Shown here piece after piece: positions 46,658-55,480 of a stretch of DNA of 64,000 nucleotides (within the stretch, counting starts at the first letter, position 1; each line of letters begins with the position of its first letter). The DNA comes from Parabacteroides distasonis ATCC 8503. GTDB lineage: Bacteria; Bacteroidota; Bacteroidia; Bacteroidales; Tannerellaceae. The stretch covers positions 2,872,501 through 2,936,500 of the forward strand of contig NC_009615.1 in assembly GCF_000012845.1 (NCBI RefSeq). The letters run 5' to 3'. The translations under genes were made by a program, and so were the position numbers. A model generated the notes under the pieces. The model saw only the letters and a program-made list of their open reading frames with translations. It had not been told where the DNA came from and ran no database searches.

Positions 46658-49477
46658 ATGAAATCGGGAAAGTGCCTTTTGATGTTGTTGATGATCCTTT
46701 TTTCACCGATGGCTTTCGCACAGCAAAGCGGTGTTAATGTTACCGGATCTGTCGTTGAGCAAGGTAGTGATACCCCCATCGAGCAAGCAACGGTACGATT
46801 GCTGAACGTAAAAGACAGTGCCATGGTACGAGGTGTGGTGAGCGCCCGTAATGGTAGTTTTACCTTGAAAAACGTAAAGAAAGGAAGTTATTTACTACAC
46901 ATCACATTCATCGGATACGATCCATTGTACCAACCCTTGCAAATCACCGGAAAGAAAAACCCCGTAAACGTAGGTAAACTTGAATTAAGCGACGGAGCGA
47001 TCGAGTTGGGAGAAGCCGTAGTTATAGGTAAGGCACCCGAGGTTACCGTTCGCAACGACACTGTGGAATACAACGCGGATTCTTATAAAGTAACCGAAGG
47101 CTCCGTTTTGGAGGATTTATTGAAAAAGATGCCCGGTGTGGAGGTAGATAGCGAAGGCAAGATCACCGTCAATGGAAAAGAGGTGAAAAAGGTAATGGTG
47201 GACGGAAAGGAGTTCTTCTCCGATGACCCGAAAGTGGCCTCCAAGAATCTTCCAGCCAAGATGATCGATAAATTACAGGTACTTGATAAGAAAAGCGATA
47301 TGGCCCAAATGACCGGCTTCGACGATGGAGAGGAAGAGACCGTCATCAACCTAACCGTGAAACCCGGCATGAAGCAAGGTTGGTTTGGCAACGCATATGG
47401 TGGATACGGAAGTAAAGATCGGTATGAAGGCAACGCCATGGTCAATCGTTTCGTGAATAATGACCAGATCACGTTCATGGGGGGAGCGAATAACACGAAT
47501 AATATGGGCTTTTCCGATCTAGCCTCAACAATGTTCTCCGGTATGGGAGGCGGTGGAGGCCGACGAGGAGGTTTCGGAGCGGGTAGCGGTATCACCTCTT
47601 CCGGAAACGCAGGTTTGAACTTCAGCAAGGAATTCAAGCCGGATAAACTAACTCTTGGGGGAAATACTCGTTATTCCCATTCCGACAATGATGCTCGCAG
47701 CAAGAGTGATCGGCAGAATATCCTTCCCGGAGATAGTTCCTCCTATGATAATAGCGAGGCGATGAGCCGTACGAAGAGCGATAACTTTGGCGTAGACTTT
47801 CGCTTGGAATGGAAACCGGATACGATGACTCAACTTATCTTCCGCCCGAGTTTCAGCTTCAGCCACAGCATGAACGACAATTTCAGTGATGCTACCACCT
47901 TGGATAACGAACGGGATACGGTCAATACCAACAAATCCAGTAATTACTCGGAAAGTAACGGGTACAACCTAAATGCCAGCATCGATTTCAGCCGTAAGCT
48001 GAATAACAAAGGACGTGTGTTCAGCGCCACCCTTTCTGGAGGCAATAGCGATTCGTACAGTGACGGCATGAACCGTTCCGACATCGTTTATTTCAACCAG
48101 ACTGATGCCTTGAAGAATAGCATTATCGACCAGCGCTCACGTTACGACAACAAAGGTTTCAATTACCGGGCCTACGTATCGTGGGTAGAACCGATCGGGC
48201 ATAATAATTTCATCCAAGCCACTTATAGCATCAGCCAACGGAAACAAGAAGCCTTGAAGAATGTTTACAACCAAGACGCTGATGGTATATATAATGTATT
48301 AGATTCCGCCTACAGCCAAAGCTATCGCAATAACTTTATCAGCCAGCGGGCCAGCTTGAGCTTCAAGTCTCAACGGGCAAAGTTCAACTACACGATCGGC
48401 TTGAATCTGGACCCATCCTATTCCAGCAGCGAGAATTTCGTTGGCGACACGACCTTATCCAAGATAACCCGTAAGGTGGTCAACCTCTCCCCGATGGCTC
48501 AATTCAACTATATGTTCGATAAGCGTACGAATCTTCGTATCATGTATAATGGCCGTACCAGCCAACCGAGCATGACTCAATTACAACCGGTAGCGGATAT
48601 CTCGGACCCGACGAATATCACGATCGGTAACCCGGATTTGAATCCCCGCTATACGAACAACGTATTTATTCGTTTCCAACAGTTCACACCGGAGAAACAA
48701 CGGGCCTTTATGATCATGGCAAACGGTAGTTATATCATCAACGATATCGTAAGTTATACCTCTTATAACCAAGAGACAGGTGTAAAGACCACCACTTACA
48801 AAAACGTAAATGGCAACTATAGTGGCAACGTCCGTATGATGTTGAATACCCCCTTGAAGAATAAGAAATTCTCCATCAACTCCATGACAATGGCCTCGTT
48901 CGCTAATAGCAACGGATATATCAACGAGGAGAAGAATACGAACCGGAATCTCATATTGTCCGAACGTGGTGGTATCGACTTCCGCTCCTCTTATCTGGAT
49001 CTGGGCGTAAACGGGAATATTCGTTACAATGCCACCAGCAACTCCCTGCAAAAGGAAAATAACCAAAACACCTTCAATTACGGAGCCGGCGGTTACACGA
49101 CAATCTATCTGCCCCTCAATTTCAAGATAGAGAGTGACGTGAACTGGTCTACCAACTCTGGCTACGGGGACGGATTCAAACAGAACGAAGTCCTATGGAA
49201 TGCCTCAGCCTCCAAGTCTTTCTTAAAGAATAACCAAGGGACGCTCCGTTTCAAGATCTACGATATCCTGCAACAACGAAGCAATATCTCCCGTTCCATT
49301 ACCGCTAGCTATATACAAGACTCAGAATATAACACGCTAGGCAGTTATTTCATGGTACACTTCATCTATCGGTTCAGCATCTTCAAAGGCGGAGCCAGTG
49401 CCAGCGACGTGAAAACGCCGGGTAGAAGCGGACGGGGAAGAGGTCCGATGGGTCCTCCTCCGGGACATCGATTTTAA
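46658..49477 (+). CDS. Outer-membrane beta-barrel protein (TonB receptor-like, OMP_b-brl_3 type)
   Basis: About 939 residues from the ATG at 46658, which begins a normal signal peptide (MKSGKCLLMLLMILFSPMAFAQ); an in-frame extension to 46607 adds a non-signal-like 17 residues. A carboxypeptidase regulatory-like domain (about 27-110, GSVVEQGSDTPIEQATVRLL) and a plug-like region (about 120-215, LEDLLKKMPGVEVDSEGKI) precede a large barrel. A Gly/Arg-rich segment (about 310-325) and a Pro/Gly-rich C-terminus (RSGRGRGPMGPPPGHRF) are unusual. No SusD partner is present. It is upstream of rprX-like and rprY-like genes but separated by a terminator. Substrate unknown. Confidence 0.85.
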   Translation: MKSGKCLLMLLMILFSPMAFAQQSGVNVTGSVVEQGSDTPIEQATVRLLNVKDSAMVRGVVSARNGSFTLKNVKKGSYLLHITFIGYDPLYQPLQITGKKNPVNVGKLELSDGAIELGEAVVIGKAPEVTVRNDTVEYNADSYKVTEGSVLEDLLKKMPGVEVDSEGKITVNGKEVKKVMVDGKEFFSDDPKVASKNLPAKMIDKLQVLDKKSDMAQMTGFDDGEEETVINLTVKPGMKQGWFGNAYGGYGSKDRYEGNAMVNRFVNNDQITFMGGANNTNNMGFSDLASTMFSGMGGGGGRRGGFGAGSGITSSGNAGLNFSKEFKPDKLTLGGNTRYSHSDNDARSKSDRQNILPGDSSSYDNSEAMSRTKSDNFGVDFRLEWKPDTMTQLIFRPSFSFSHSMNDNFSDATTLDNERDTVNTNKSSNYSESNGYNLNASIDFSRKLNNKGRVFSATLSGGNSDSYSDGMNRSDIVYFNQTDALKNSIIDQRSRYDNKGFNYRAYVSWVEPIGHNNFIQATYSISQRKQEALKNVYNQDADGIYNVLDSAYSQSYRNNFISQRASLSFKSQRAKFNYTIGLNLDPSYSSSENFVGDTTLSKITRKVVNLSPMAQFNYMFDKRTNLRIMYNGRTSQPSMTQLQPVADISDPTNITIGNPDLNPRYTNNVFIRFQQFTPEKQRAFMIMANGSYIINDIVSYTSYNQETGVKTTTYKNVNGNYSGNVRMMLNTPLKNKKFSINSMTMASFANSNGYINEEKNTNRNLILSERGGIDFRSSYLDLGVNGNIRYNATSNSLQKENNQNTFNYGAGGYTTIYLPLNFKIESDVNWSTNSGYGDGFKQNEVLWNASASKSFLKNNQGTLRFKIYDILQQRSNISRSITASYIQDSEYNTLGSYFMVHFIYRFSIFKGGASASDVKTPGRSGRGRGPMGPPPGHRF

Positions 49478-49490
49478 TCCCCTAAGTGGA

Positions 49491-49545
49491 GACTTTATAA
49501 AGTCCGTACGCAACAAAAAACGCACCGGACTTGTTTTTACTTAGG
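49491..49545 (+). terminator. Terminator after the beta-barrel gene
   Basis: AAGTCCG/CGGACTT forms the inner stem (49500-49532), followed by GTTTTTA. Outer arms CCTAAGT and ACTTAGG (49491-49497, 49539-49545) could extend the structure. It lies about 14 bp after the stop. Confidence 0.7.
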
Positions 49546-49741
49546 ATAATATATAAAAAACTTAGGATAAAATAACGCTAACTAGCGCATTAACAGCGGA
49601 GTTTCAATGCTTAGCTAACATATATCCTCTATGCCCACAAAGTATTATTAACATTTTAAACGGATTATTTTTACCTTTTTTGTGTAAATATTAAACTAAA
49701 ACATACGTTATTTGTTGCAATATTAAGAGAAAGATATTGAT

Positions 49742-51301
49742 ATGAGGAAGTCGACAATTTGGTTGCTTGCGGTAGTTATGGCTTTTGCCTTCGCCGGGTT
49801 ATTATACCTACAGGTAAACTATGTGAGCATTATACTTAAGACACGCAGCGAACAGTTCAATGAGACTGTCAAAAGAAGCCTGCGCCAAGTATCTAAGAAT
49901 CTGGAATTGGATGAGACCCGTAAATACCTCGAGGATGATATCAACCGGGATGAGACAAATTTCATGTATCAAAATGCCCCGGATGCCCAAAGCCTAGGAC
50001 AAGTGATCAACCATGAGAAATACCAATTACAGATCAAGGATTCTAATGGAACCGTTCAACAAATAGAGATGCAAAGTTTTAGCGCCCATAAGTTCGAGCC
50101 GCTCTCTTCCTTGTCAAAACGGCAGTCTGCCAACAGCATCGTAAACACATCTAAAGATTTACAGAAGACACTAAAAAGACGTTACCAGTACCAAGGTGGA
50201 CTGATAGAGGAGGTGATTTACAACATCTTATACACTGCGAATCTAAAGCCGATCGAGGAACGTATAGATTTTAAAAAGCTGAACAATTACTTAAAAACAG
50301 AATTTATTAACAACGGTTTGAACTTGCCGTTTGTGTTTTCTGTTATTAACAAAGATGGAAATGTAGTATACCAGAGCGGAGAATTCCAAAAGCAACCGAT
50401 CGCCTCTGACGTGATCACCCAAGTGCTTTTCCCGAACGATCCCCCATCGAAACTAAACTACCTGAGAGTTTATTTTCCGACGAAAGGGGATTATATCTCA
50501 AGCTCTATTACTTTCATCGTTCCATCGGTTATATTCTCATTGATCCTGTTGATAACCTTCGTCTTCACGATTTACATCGTATTCCGTCAGAAGAAGTTAT
50601 CCGAGATGAAAAACGACTTTATCAACAACATGACGCACGAGTTGAAGACACCGGTATCCACGATCTCGCTCGCCGCCCAGATGTTGAAGGATTCGGATAT
50701 AACGAAGAGTCCGGACGTATTCAAGCATATATCCGGCGTAATCAACGACGAGACGAAGCGATTGAGCTTCTTGGTCGAGAAAGTGCTACAGATGTCTTTG
50801 TTCGAACGACAGAAAGCAGCGCTTAAATTGAAAGAAATTGACGCGAATGATTTGGTAGCGAACGTGGCTAACACCTTCGTTTTAAAGGTCGAGAAGTACG
50901 GCGGTACAATGGATATAGACCTGCAAGCTACAGAATCGGATATATATGTGGATGAAATGCATATCACCAATGTATTGTTCAACTTGATGGATAATGCGGT
51001 TAAATACCGCCACCCGGAAGTTCCGCTTACATTGATGGCACGCACTTGGAACGAGAACGGAAAGCTGTTGATCTCCGTGGAAGATAATGGTATCGGTATC
51101 AAGAAAGAATATCTGAAAAAGGTATTCGACCGTTTCTTCCGCGTACCGACAGGCAACGTACATGACGTGAAAGGGTTCGGTCTCGGACTCGCTTACGTAC
51201 GCAAAATTATTGAGGACCACAAAGGTACGATCCGTGCCGAAAGTGGTGCGGGAAACATTGGAACAAAATTTATTATTACTTTACCTCTTATAAAAAGTTA
51301 G
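49742..51301 (+). CDS. rprX: Sensor histidine kinase, RprX-like
   Basis: 519 residues. TM1 at about 6-28, a periplasmic sensor of about 230 residues, and TM2 at about 258-282. HisKA with the phospho-acceptor H299 in FINNMTHELKTPVSTISLAA; catalytic domain with the N box NVLFNLMDNAVKYRH, G1 VEDNGIGI, F box VFDRFFRVPTG and G2 GFGLGLAYVRK. Length and sequence fit RprX of Bacteroides. It would phosphorylate the RprY-like regulator encoded 2 bp downstream. The 264-bp upstream gap holds a terminator and AT-rich sequence; a promoter is expected there but I cannot place it. Confidence 0.88.
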   Translation: MRKSTIWLLAVVMAFAFAGLLYLQVNYVSIILKTRSEQFNETVKRSLRQVSKNLELDETRKYLEDDINRDETNFMYQNAPDAQSLGQVINHEKYQLQIKDSNGTVQQIEMQSFSAHKFEPLSSLSKRQSANSIVNTSKDLQKTLKRRYQYQGGLIEEVIYNILYTANLKPIEERIDFKKLNNYLKTEFINNGLNLPFVFSVINKDGNVVYQSGEFQKQPIASDVITQVLFPNDPPSKLNYLRVYFPTKGDYISSSITFIVPSVIFSLILLITFVFTIYIVFRQKKLSEMKNDFINNMTHELKTPVSTISLAAQMLKDSDITKSPDVFKHISGVINDETKRLSFLVEKVLQMSLFERQKAALKLKEIDANDLVANVANTFVLKVEKYGGTMDIDLQATESDIYVDEMHITNVLFNLMDNAVKYRHPEVPLTLMARTWNENGKLLISVEDNGIGIKKEYLKKVFDRFFRVPTGNVHDVKGFGLGLAYVRKIIEDHKGTIRAESGAGNIGTKFIITLPLIKS

Positions 51302-51303
51302 TT

Positions 51304-52035
51304 ATGGAAGAAAAACTAAAGATCTTCTTTTGTGAAGACGATGAGAATTTAGGAATGCTTTTAAGAGAATACTTACAAGCTAAAGGGTATGTAACGGACC
51401 TATTCTCTGACGGAGAAGCCGGATACAAAGGTTTTACCAAAGGTAAATACGATCTTTGTGTGTTGGATGTCATGATGCCAAAGAAAGATGGTTTCACCTT
51501 GGCACAAGAAATTCGCTCTATCAATCCTGATATCCCTATTATCTTCCTTACAGCCAAGACTATGAAGGAAGACATCTTGGAAGGATTCAAGATCGGCGCA
51601 GATGACTACTTGACAAAACCGTTTAGCATGGAAGAGCTATTGCTTCGTATCGAGGCTATCCTTCGCCGTGTGAAAGGTAAGAAGATGAAAGATATTCCTT
51701 TCTACAAGTTAGGAAACTTCTTGTTCGATACCCAAAAACAAACGTTGGCTATCGGCGACAAGGTTACAAAACTTACCACGAAGGAATGCGAATTATTAAG
51801 CTTGTTGTGCGCCCACGCAAATGAGATCCTTGAGCGTAACTACGCCTTGAAGACAATCTGGGTAGACGATAACTATTTCAACGCTCGTAGCATGGACGTT
51901 TATATCACGAAATTACGTAAATTGTTGAAAGACGATCCGGGTATCGAGATCATCAACATCCACGGCAAGGGGTATAAATTAATCACTCCTTCCGGGGAGG
52001 AACAAGCCCGTGAGGAAGGCATACAAGTGCTTTAA
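51304..52035 (+). CDS. rprY: OmpR-family response regulator, RprY-like
   Basis: 243 residues. Receiver domain (about 5-120) with the acidic pair in FFCEDDEN, the phospho-acceptor D55 in VLDVMMPKKDG and K in LTKPFSMEEL. Winged-helix DNA-binding domain (about 135-230) with LTTKECELLSLLCAHANEIL, SMDVYITKLRKLLKDDPGI and NIHGKGYKLI. It follows the kinase after 2 bp. RprY in Bacteroides regulates energy-related and stress genes (family knowledge). It ends at a bidirectional terminator shared with the CstA gene. Confidence 0.9.
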   Translation: MEEKLKIFFCEDDENLGMLLREYLQAKGYVTDLFSDGEAGYKGFTKGKYDLCVLDVMMPKKDGFTLAQEIRSINPDIPIIFLTAKTMKEDILEGFKIGADDYLTKPFSMEELLLRIEAILRRVKGKKMKDIPFYKLGNFLFDTQKQTLAIGDKVTKLTTKECELLSLLCAHANEILERNYALKTIWVDDNYFNARSMDVYITKLRKLLKDDPGIEIINIHGKGYKLITPSGEEQAREEGIQVL

Positions 52036-52057
52036 TTCACTTGAACAATAACGACAG

Positions 52058-52090
52058 AAAAGGCTGGCCTACATTTAGCCAGCCTTTTTT
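52058..52090. terminator. Bidirectional terminator, rprY/cstA
   Basis: AAAAGGCTGGC/GCCAGCCTTTT (11-bp perfect stem, 7-nt loop) with T runs on both strands. It lies between the convergent rprY-like and cstA-like genes, and the T run touches the cstA stop. Confidence 0.92.
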
Positions 52091-53498
52091 ATACTTTCCT
52101 TCTTTTCCAGACTAAGAAGATCCCGAAAACGATCAATGTAACTAGTAGCCCCAAAAGTTGAGAAAAACCGGAGGAAAGACCAAACCCTTCCGGAGCTACA
52201 AAAATATAGGTAGAACATACCGCCGTCATGAATAAGGCGGGAATCAAGGTTATCACATATAATTTTTTTGCTTGTACCAAATATACGGTTAAGGCCCATA
52301 GGGTAAATACCGCTAACGTCTGGTTACTCCATGCGAAATAACGCCAGATCATATCGAAGCCGTCCTTATCTTTTTGACTATATAATAAGATTCCTATCGC
52401 AACGATAAACATGGGAATACAGATCATCAGACGTTTGGCCACCGTTTTTTGCTCCATATGCAGGAAGTCTGCGACAATCAGACGAGCCGAGCGGAAAGCC
52501 GTATCGCCAGAAGTAATCGGAGCAGCTATCACACCCAGTATCGCTAATACACCTCCGACAGCGCCCAGCCACTCTTTCGTGATACTGTCTACTACGACAG
52601 CGGCATTGTTCTCCTCCATTCCGTTATTATGGAAGAAATACGTAGCAGCGGCGGCCCAAATCAAGGCTACGATACCTTCGGTAATCATCGCTCCGTAAAA
52701 TACGGGACGGGCGTATTTCTCACTTTTCATGCAACGGGCCATCAATGGACTTTGGGTAGCATGAAAGCCAGAGATAGCGCCACAAGCGATACTAACAAAC
52801 ATGATCGGAAAAATAGGCAAGCCTCCCGGATGCGTATTACCAAGTCCATCCGTAATCTCAGGTAACGGCGGCTGGTTAATAAATAACATAACCAAGATAC
52901 CTACGGCCATAAATAGCAAAGCGATGGCAAATAATGGATAGATCTTTCCGATAATCTTATCAACAGGTAATAGAGTAGCCAGTATATAATAAATGAACAC
53001 GACGATAATCCAGAACGTAGCATCTAGATATTCCGGAGTCAGTTTAGCCAGCAACCCTGCAGGCCCAGCTACGAAAACAGCACCCACCAAGATCATCAAG
53101 ATAACCGTAAAGCCCCGCATAAATTGCTTAAAGTTATTCCCCAGATACCGTCCGATCAATTCAGGAAGACTTTCTCCATCATGCCGCAACGAAAGCATTC
53201 CCGATAGGAAATCATGGGTAGCGCCCGCAAATATACTTCCCAATACGATCCAAAGGAAAGAAGCTACCCCAAATTTAGCCCCCATGATAGCGCCGAAAAT
53301 AGGTCCCAGACCCGCTATATTCAAAAATTGGATCATGAAAATCTTCCAAGTAGGCAAGGGTATATAATCGACACCATCTTGTTTCGTGAAAGCAGGAGTA
53401 ACCCGGGAGGGATCTACGCCAAACACCCGCTCGACAAATTTACCATACGTAAAATATCCAACGATAAGGGCTATCAGACAACATGTAAAAGTAATCAT
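52089..53498 (-). CDS. cstA: CstA-type carbon starvation/peptide or pyruvate transporter
   Basis: 469 residues with about 12-13 hydrophobic segments. CstA family marks: RVFGVDPSRVTPAFTKQDGV at about 23-42, FLNIAGLGPIFGAIMGAKFG at about 58-77, ATHDFLSGMLSLRHDGESLP at about 91-110, and GAISGFHATQSPLMARCMK at about 240-258. CstA proteins transport peptides or pyruvate under carbon limitation. This is the shorter form common in Bacteroidetes. Convergent with the RprY-like gene; a long hairpin lies upstream. Confidence 0.92.
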   Translation of the reverse strand: MITFTCCLIALIVGYFTYGKFVERVFGVDPSRVTPAFTKQDGVDYIPLPTWKIFMIQFLNIAGLGPIFGAIMGAKFGVASFLWIVLGSIFAGATHDFLSGMLSLRHDGESLPELIGRYLGNNFKQFMRGFTVILMILVGAVFVAGPAGLLAKLTPEYLDATFWIIVVFIYYILATLLPVDKIIGKIYPLFAIALLFMAVGILVMLFINQPPLPEITDGLGNTHPGGLPIFPIMFVSIACGAISGFHATQSPLMARCMKSEKYARPVFYGAMITEGIVALIWAAAATYFFHNNGMEENNAAVVVDSITKEWLGAVGGVLAILGVIAAPITSGDTAFRSARLIVADFLHMEQKTVAKRLMICIPMFIVAIGILLYSQKDKDGFDMIWRYFAWSNQTLAVFTLWALTVYLVQAKKLYVITLIPALFMTAVCSTYIFVAPEGFGLSSGFSQLLGLLVTLIVFGIFLVWKRRKV

Positions 53499-53547
53499 GG
53501 TTTTCTAAAGAATTAAATTGTCAAAGGAAAAGGTATATACGAGAAAA

Positions 53548-53597
53548 CCGTACCAAGGGCATTCTAACGAGCAATTGTCAGAATGCCCTTAGTACGG
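53548..53597 (-). terminator. Long hairpin after the dcw/yqeY operon
   Basis: CCGTACCAAGGGCATTCT pairs with AGAATGCCCTTAGTACGG with one mismatch and a 14-nt loop, and weaker pairing extends outward to about 53536-53607. It lies 17 bp after the yqeY-like stop. The T-rich tail on the minus strand is weak (TTTTCTCG), so it could also be a stabilising 3' structure. Confidence 0.7.
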
Positions 53598-53613
53598 TCT
53601 TCGTATGAATCAA

Positions 53614-54063
53614 TTAATTAAGTAAACGCTTAACCGTCTCGGAAATCATCCGTCCTTCGGCTCTTCCTGCCAATGCTTTTGAGGCTACACCCATTACCTT
53701 ACCCATATCTTTCGGGCCAGCGGCACCGACTTGAGCGATAATAGCTTTCAATTCTTTCTCCAATTCCTCGGCAGACATTTGTTGAGGCAAATATTTCTCA
53801 ATCACTTTTACTTGCTCCAACTCAACATCCGCTAGGTCTTGACGGCCCTGTTGCACATAAATCGTAGCGGAATCTTTCCCTTGTTTCACCAACTTCTGCA
53901 TGATCTTCAAGGCATCCGCATCCGTCAGCGTATCATTGGCTCCCGGAGCGGTTTTCGCTTCCAAGAAAAATTTCTTTACATTTCTCAATGTCTCCAAGGC
54001 GACTTTATCTTTCGCCTTCATCGCGTTTTTAATGTCTTCACTGACTTGTTCAAATAAATCCAT
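53614..54063 (-). CDS. yqeY: GatB/YqeY-domain protein
   Basis: 149 residues, the normal length for YqeY. Marks: MDLFEQVSEDIKNAMKAKDK at the start, LETLRNVKKFFLEAKTA, DALKIMQKLVKQGKDSATIY, QVKVIEKYLPQQMSAEELEK, and the ending KDMGKVMGVASKALAGRAEG, then ISETVKRLLN. The domain resembles the tRNA-binding tail of GatB; the physiological role of stand-alone YqeY is not settled. It follows ftsZ by 19 bp and ends the dcw transcript. Confidence 0.93.
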   Translation of the reverse strand: MDLFEQVSEDIKNAMKAKDKVALETLRNVKKFFLEAKTAPGANDTLTDADALKIMQKLVKQGKDSATIYVQQGRQDLADVELEQVKVIEKYLPQQMSAEELEKELKAIIAQVGAAGPKDMGKVMGVASKALAGRAEGRMISETVKRLLN

Positions 54064-54082
54064 ATCCTTATTATATTATTAA

Positions 54083-55447
54083 CTATCGGAAACTGATCAC
54101 TTGTTTACCCCCCCGCTGAGAATCTTGGCGAGGTTGGTTAGCCGGTTGCTTCGCCGTTGTCGGAGCCGATACTTGAATATCCTCTCCCGCTACTTTGGAA
54201 CGGGCACGGGCCACGATCTTCGGATCCCGGTTATAAGTCGGATTATCCTCTATCAAAGCGATCAAGGCATCATCGTCCAACTCTTCCTGAGTCAAAACTA
54301 CCGCTTTCGCACGAGAGGTAAAACGACCCGCCTTTTGTGCGGAAGCACCATAATATTTACCAATCAAATCACGCTCCTTACGCTCTTTCTCGATTCGCTC
54401 TTCTTCTAAGCGCAATTCTTCTTCCGTCATCTGAGCGGCTTCATTCCTGCGTTTATCAGCGATCAATGGAATATCATCCATCGTAAATCCAGTAGCGAGG
54501 ATCGTCATTTTCACTTTATTACCTAATGTATTATCCACGGCAGTACCCCAGATAACCTCTATATCACGGTTGAACTCGGACATAAAGTTATGCACGTCGT
54601 TCATCTCCTCCATGCGCAACTCGGCTTCCTCGCTGAAATATACGTTGAACAGGATTTTCTTGGCGTTCTTTACGTCGTTGTTGCTTAATAGCGGAGAATT
54701 CAGAGCGTCTTCCACCGCTTGGCGAACACGTCCTTCTCCTTCACCAAAACCATTACTCATCAAAGCGACACCACCATCTTTCATCGTGGTGTTAACATCG
54801 GCGAAGTCGAGGTTGATAATACCCGGAAGCGTAATGATCTCCGCGATACTCTTGGCGGCGATCGTCAAGGTATCATCGGCCTTGCCGAAAGCGTTCATCA
54901 CGGAAAGGTCCGAATAAATCTCACGCAAACGCTCGTTATTGATTACCAATAAGGCATCCACGTTTTTCGCGATCTCCTCCACACCATTCAAGGCCTGTAT
55001 AATCTTACGCTCACCCTCGAACAAGAAAGGAATGGTTACGATACCTACCGTCAATATTCCCATATCCTTCGCGATACGAGCGATAACCGGAGCGGCACCC
55101 GTACCGGTACCACCACCCATACCGGCGGTAATAAATACCATCTTCGTACCGTCGTTCAACATACCTCGAAGATCGTCCAGACTCTCCTCGGCCGCCATCA
55201 TCGCACGTTCCGGCTTATTTCCCGCGCCCAATCCCTGCGTGATCTCACGTCCCAGCAACAACTTGATAGGAACATCCGAACGGTTCAAGGCTTGATTATC
55301 CGTATTACATAACACGAATGTAACATCGTGTATGCCCTCCTTATACATATGAGTAACAGCGTTTCCGCCACCGCCTCCAACACCAATCACCTTAATGATT
55401 TTGGGAGTATCCGTAGGATAATTAAAATTTAATATTGTATCGTCCAT
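54083..55447 (-). CDS. ftsZ: Cell division GTPase FtsZ
   Basis: 454 residues. Tubulin-like GTPase with IKVIGVGGGGGNAVTHMY at about 18-35, the GTP-binding signature MGGGTGTGAAPVIARIAKD at about 109-127, and LLVINNERLREIYSDL. The T7 segment (LDFADVNTTMKDGG) and a long C-terminal linker (about 325-440) rich in Glu/Arg and then Gln/Pro lead to a basic end (GGKQVISFR), the Bacteroidetes form of the C-terminal peptide. It forms the division ring with FtsA encoded 33 bp upstream. Intact. Confidence 0.98.
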   Translation of the reverse strand: MDDTILNFNYPTDTPKIIKVIGVGGGGGNAVTHMYKEGIHDVTFVLCNTDNQALNRSDVPIKLLLGREITQGLGAGNKPERAMMAAEESLDDLRGMLNDGTKMVFITAGMGGGTGTGAAPVIARIAKDMGILTVGIVTIPFLFEGERKIIQALNGVEEIAKNVDALLVINNERLREIYSDLSVMNAFGKADDTLTIAAKSIAEIITLPGIINLDFADVNTTMKDGGVALMSNGFGEGEGRVRQAVEDALNSPLLSNNDVKNAKKILFNVYFSEEAELRMEEMNDVHNFMSEFNRDIEVIWGTAVDNTLGNKVKMTILATGFTMDDIPLIADKRRNEAAQMTEEELRLEEERIEKERKERDLIGKYYGASAQKAGRFTSRAKAVVLTQEELDDDALIALIEDNPTYNRDPKIVARARSKVAGEDIQVSAPTTAKQPANQPRQDSQRGGKQVISFR

Positions 55448-55480
55448 TGTCTTCCGGTTTTATTACATTCGTAGATCACG

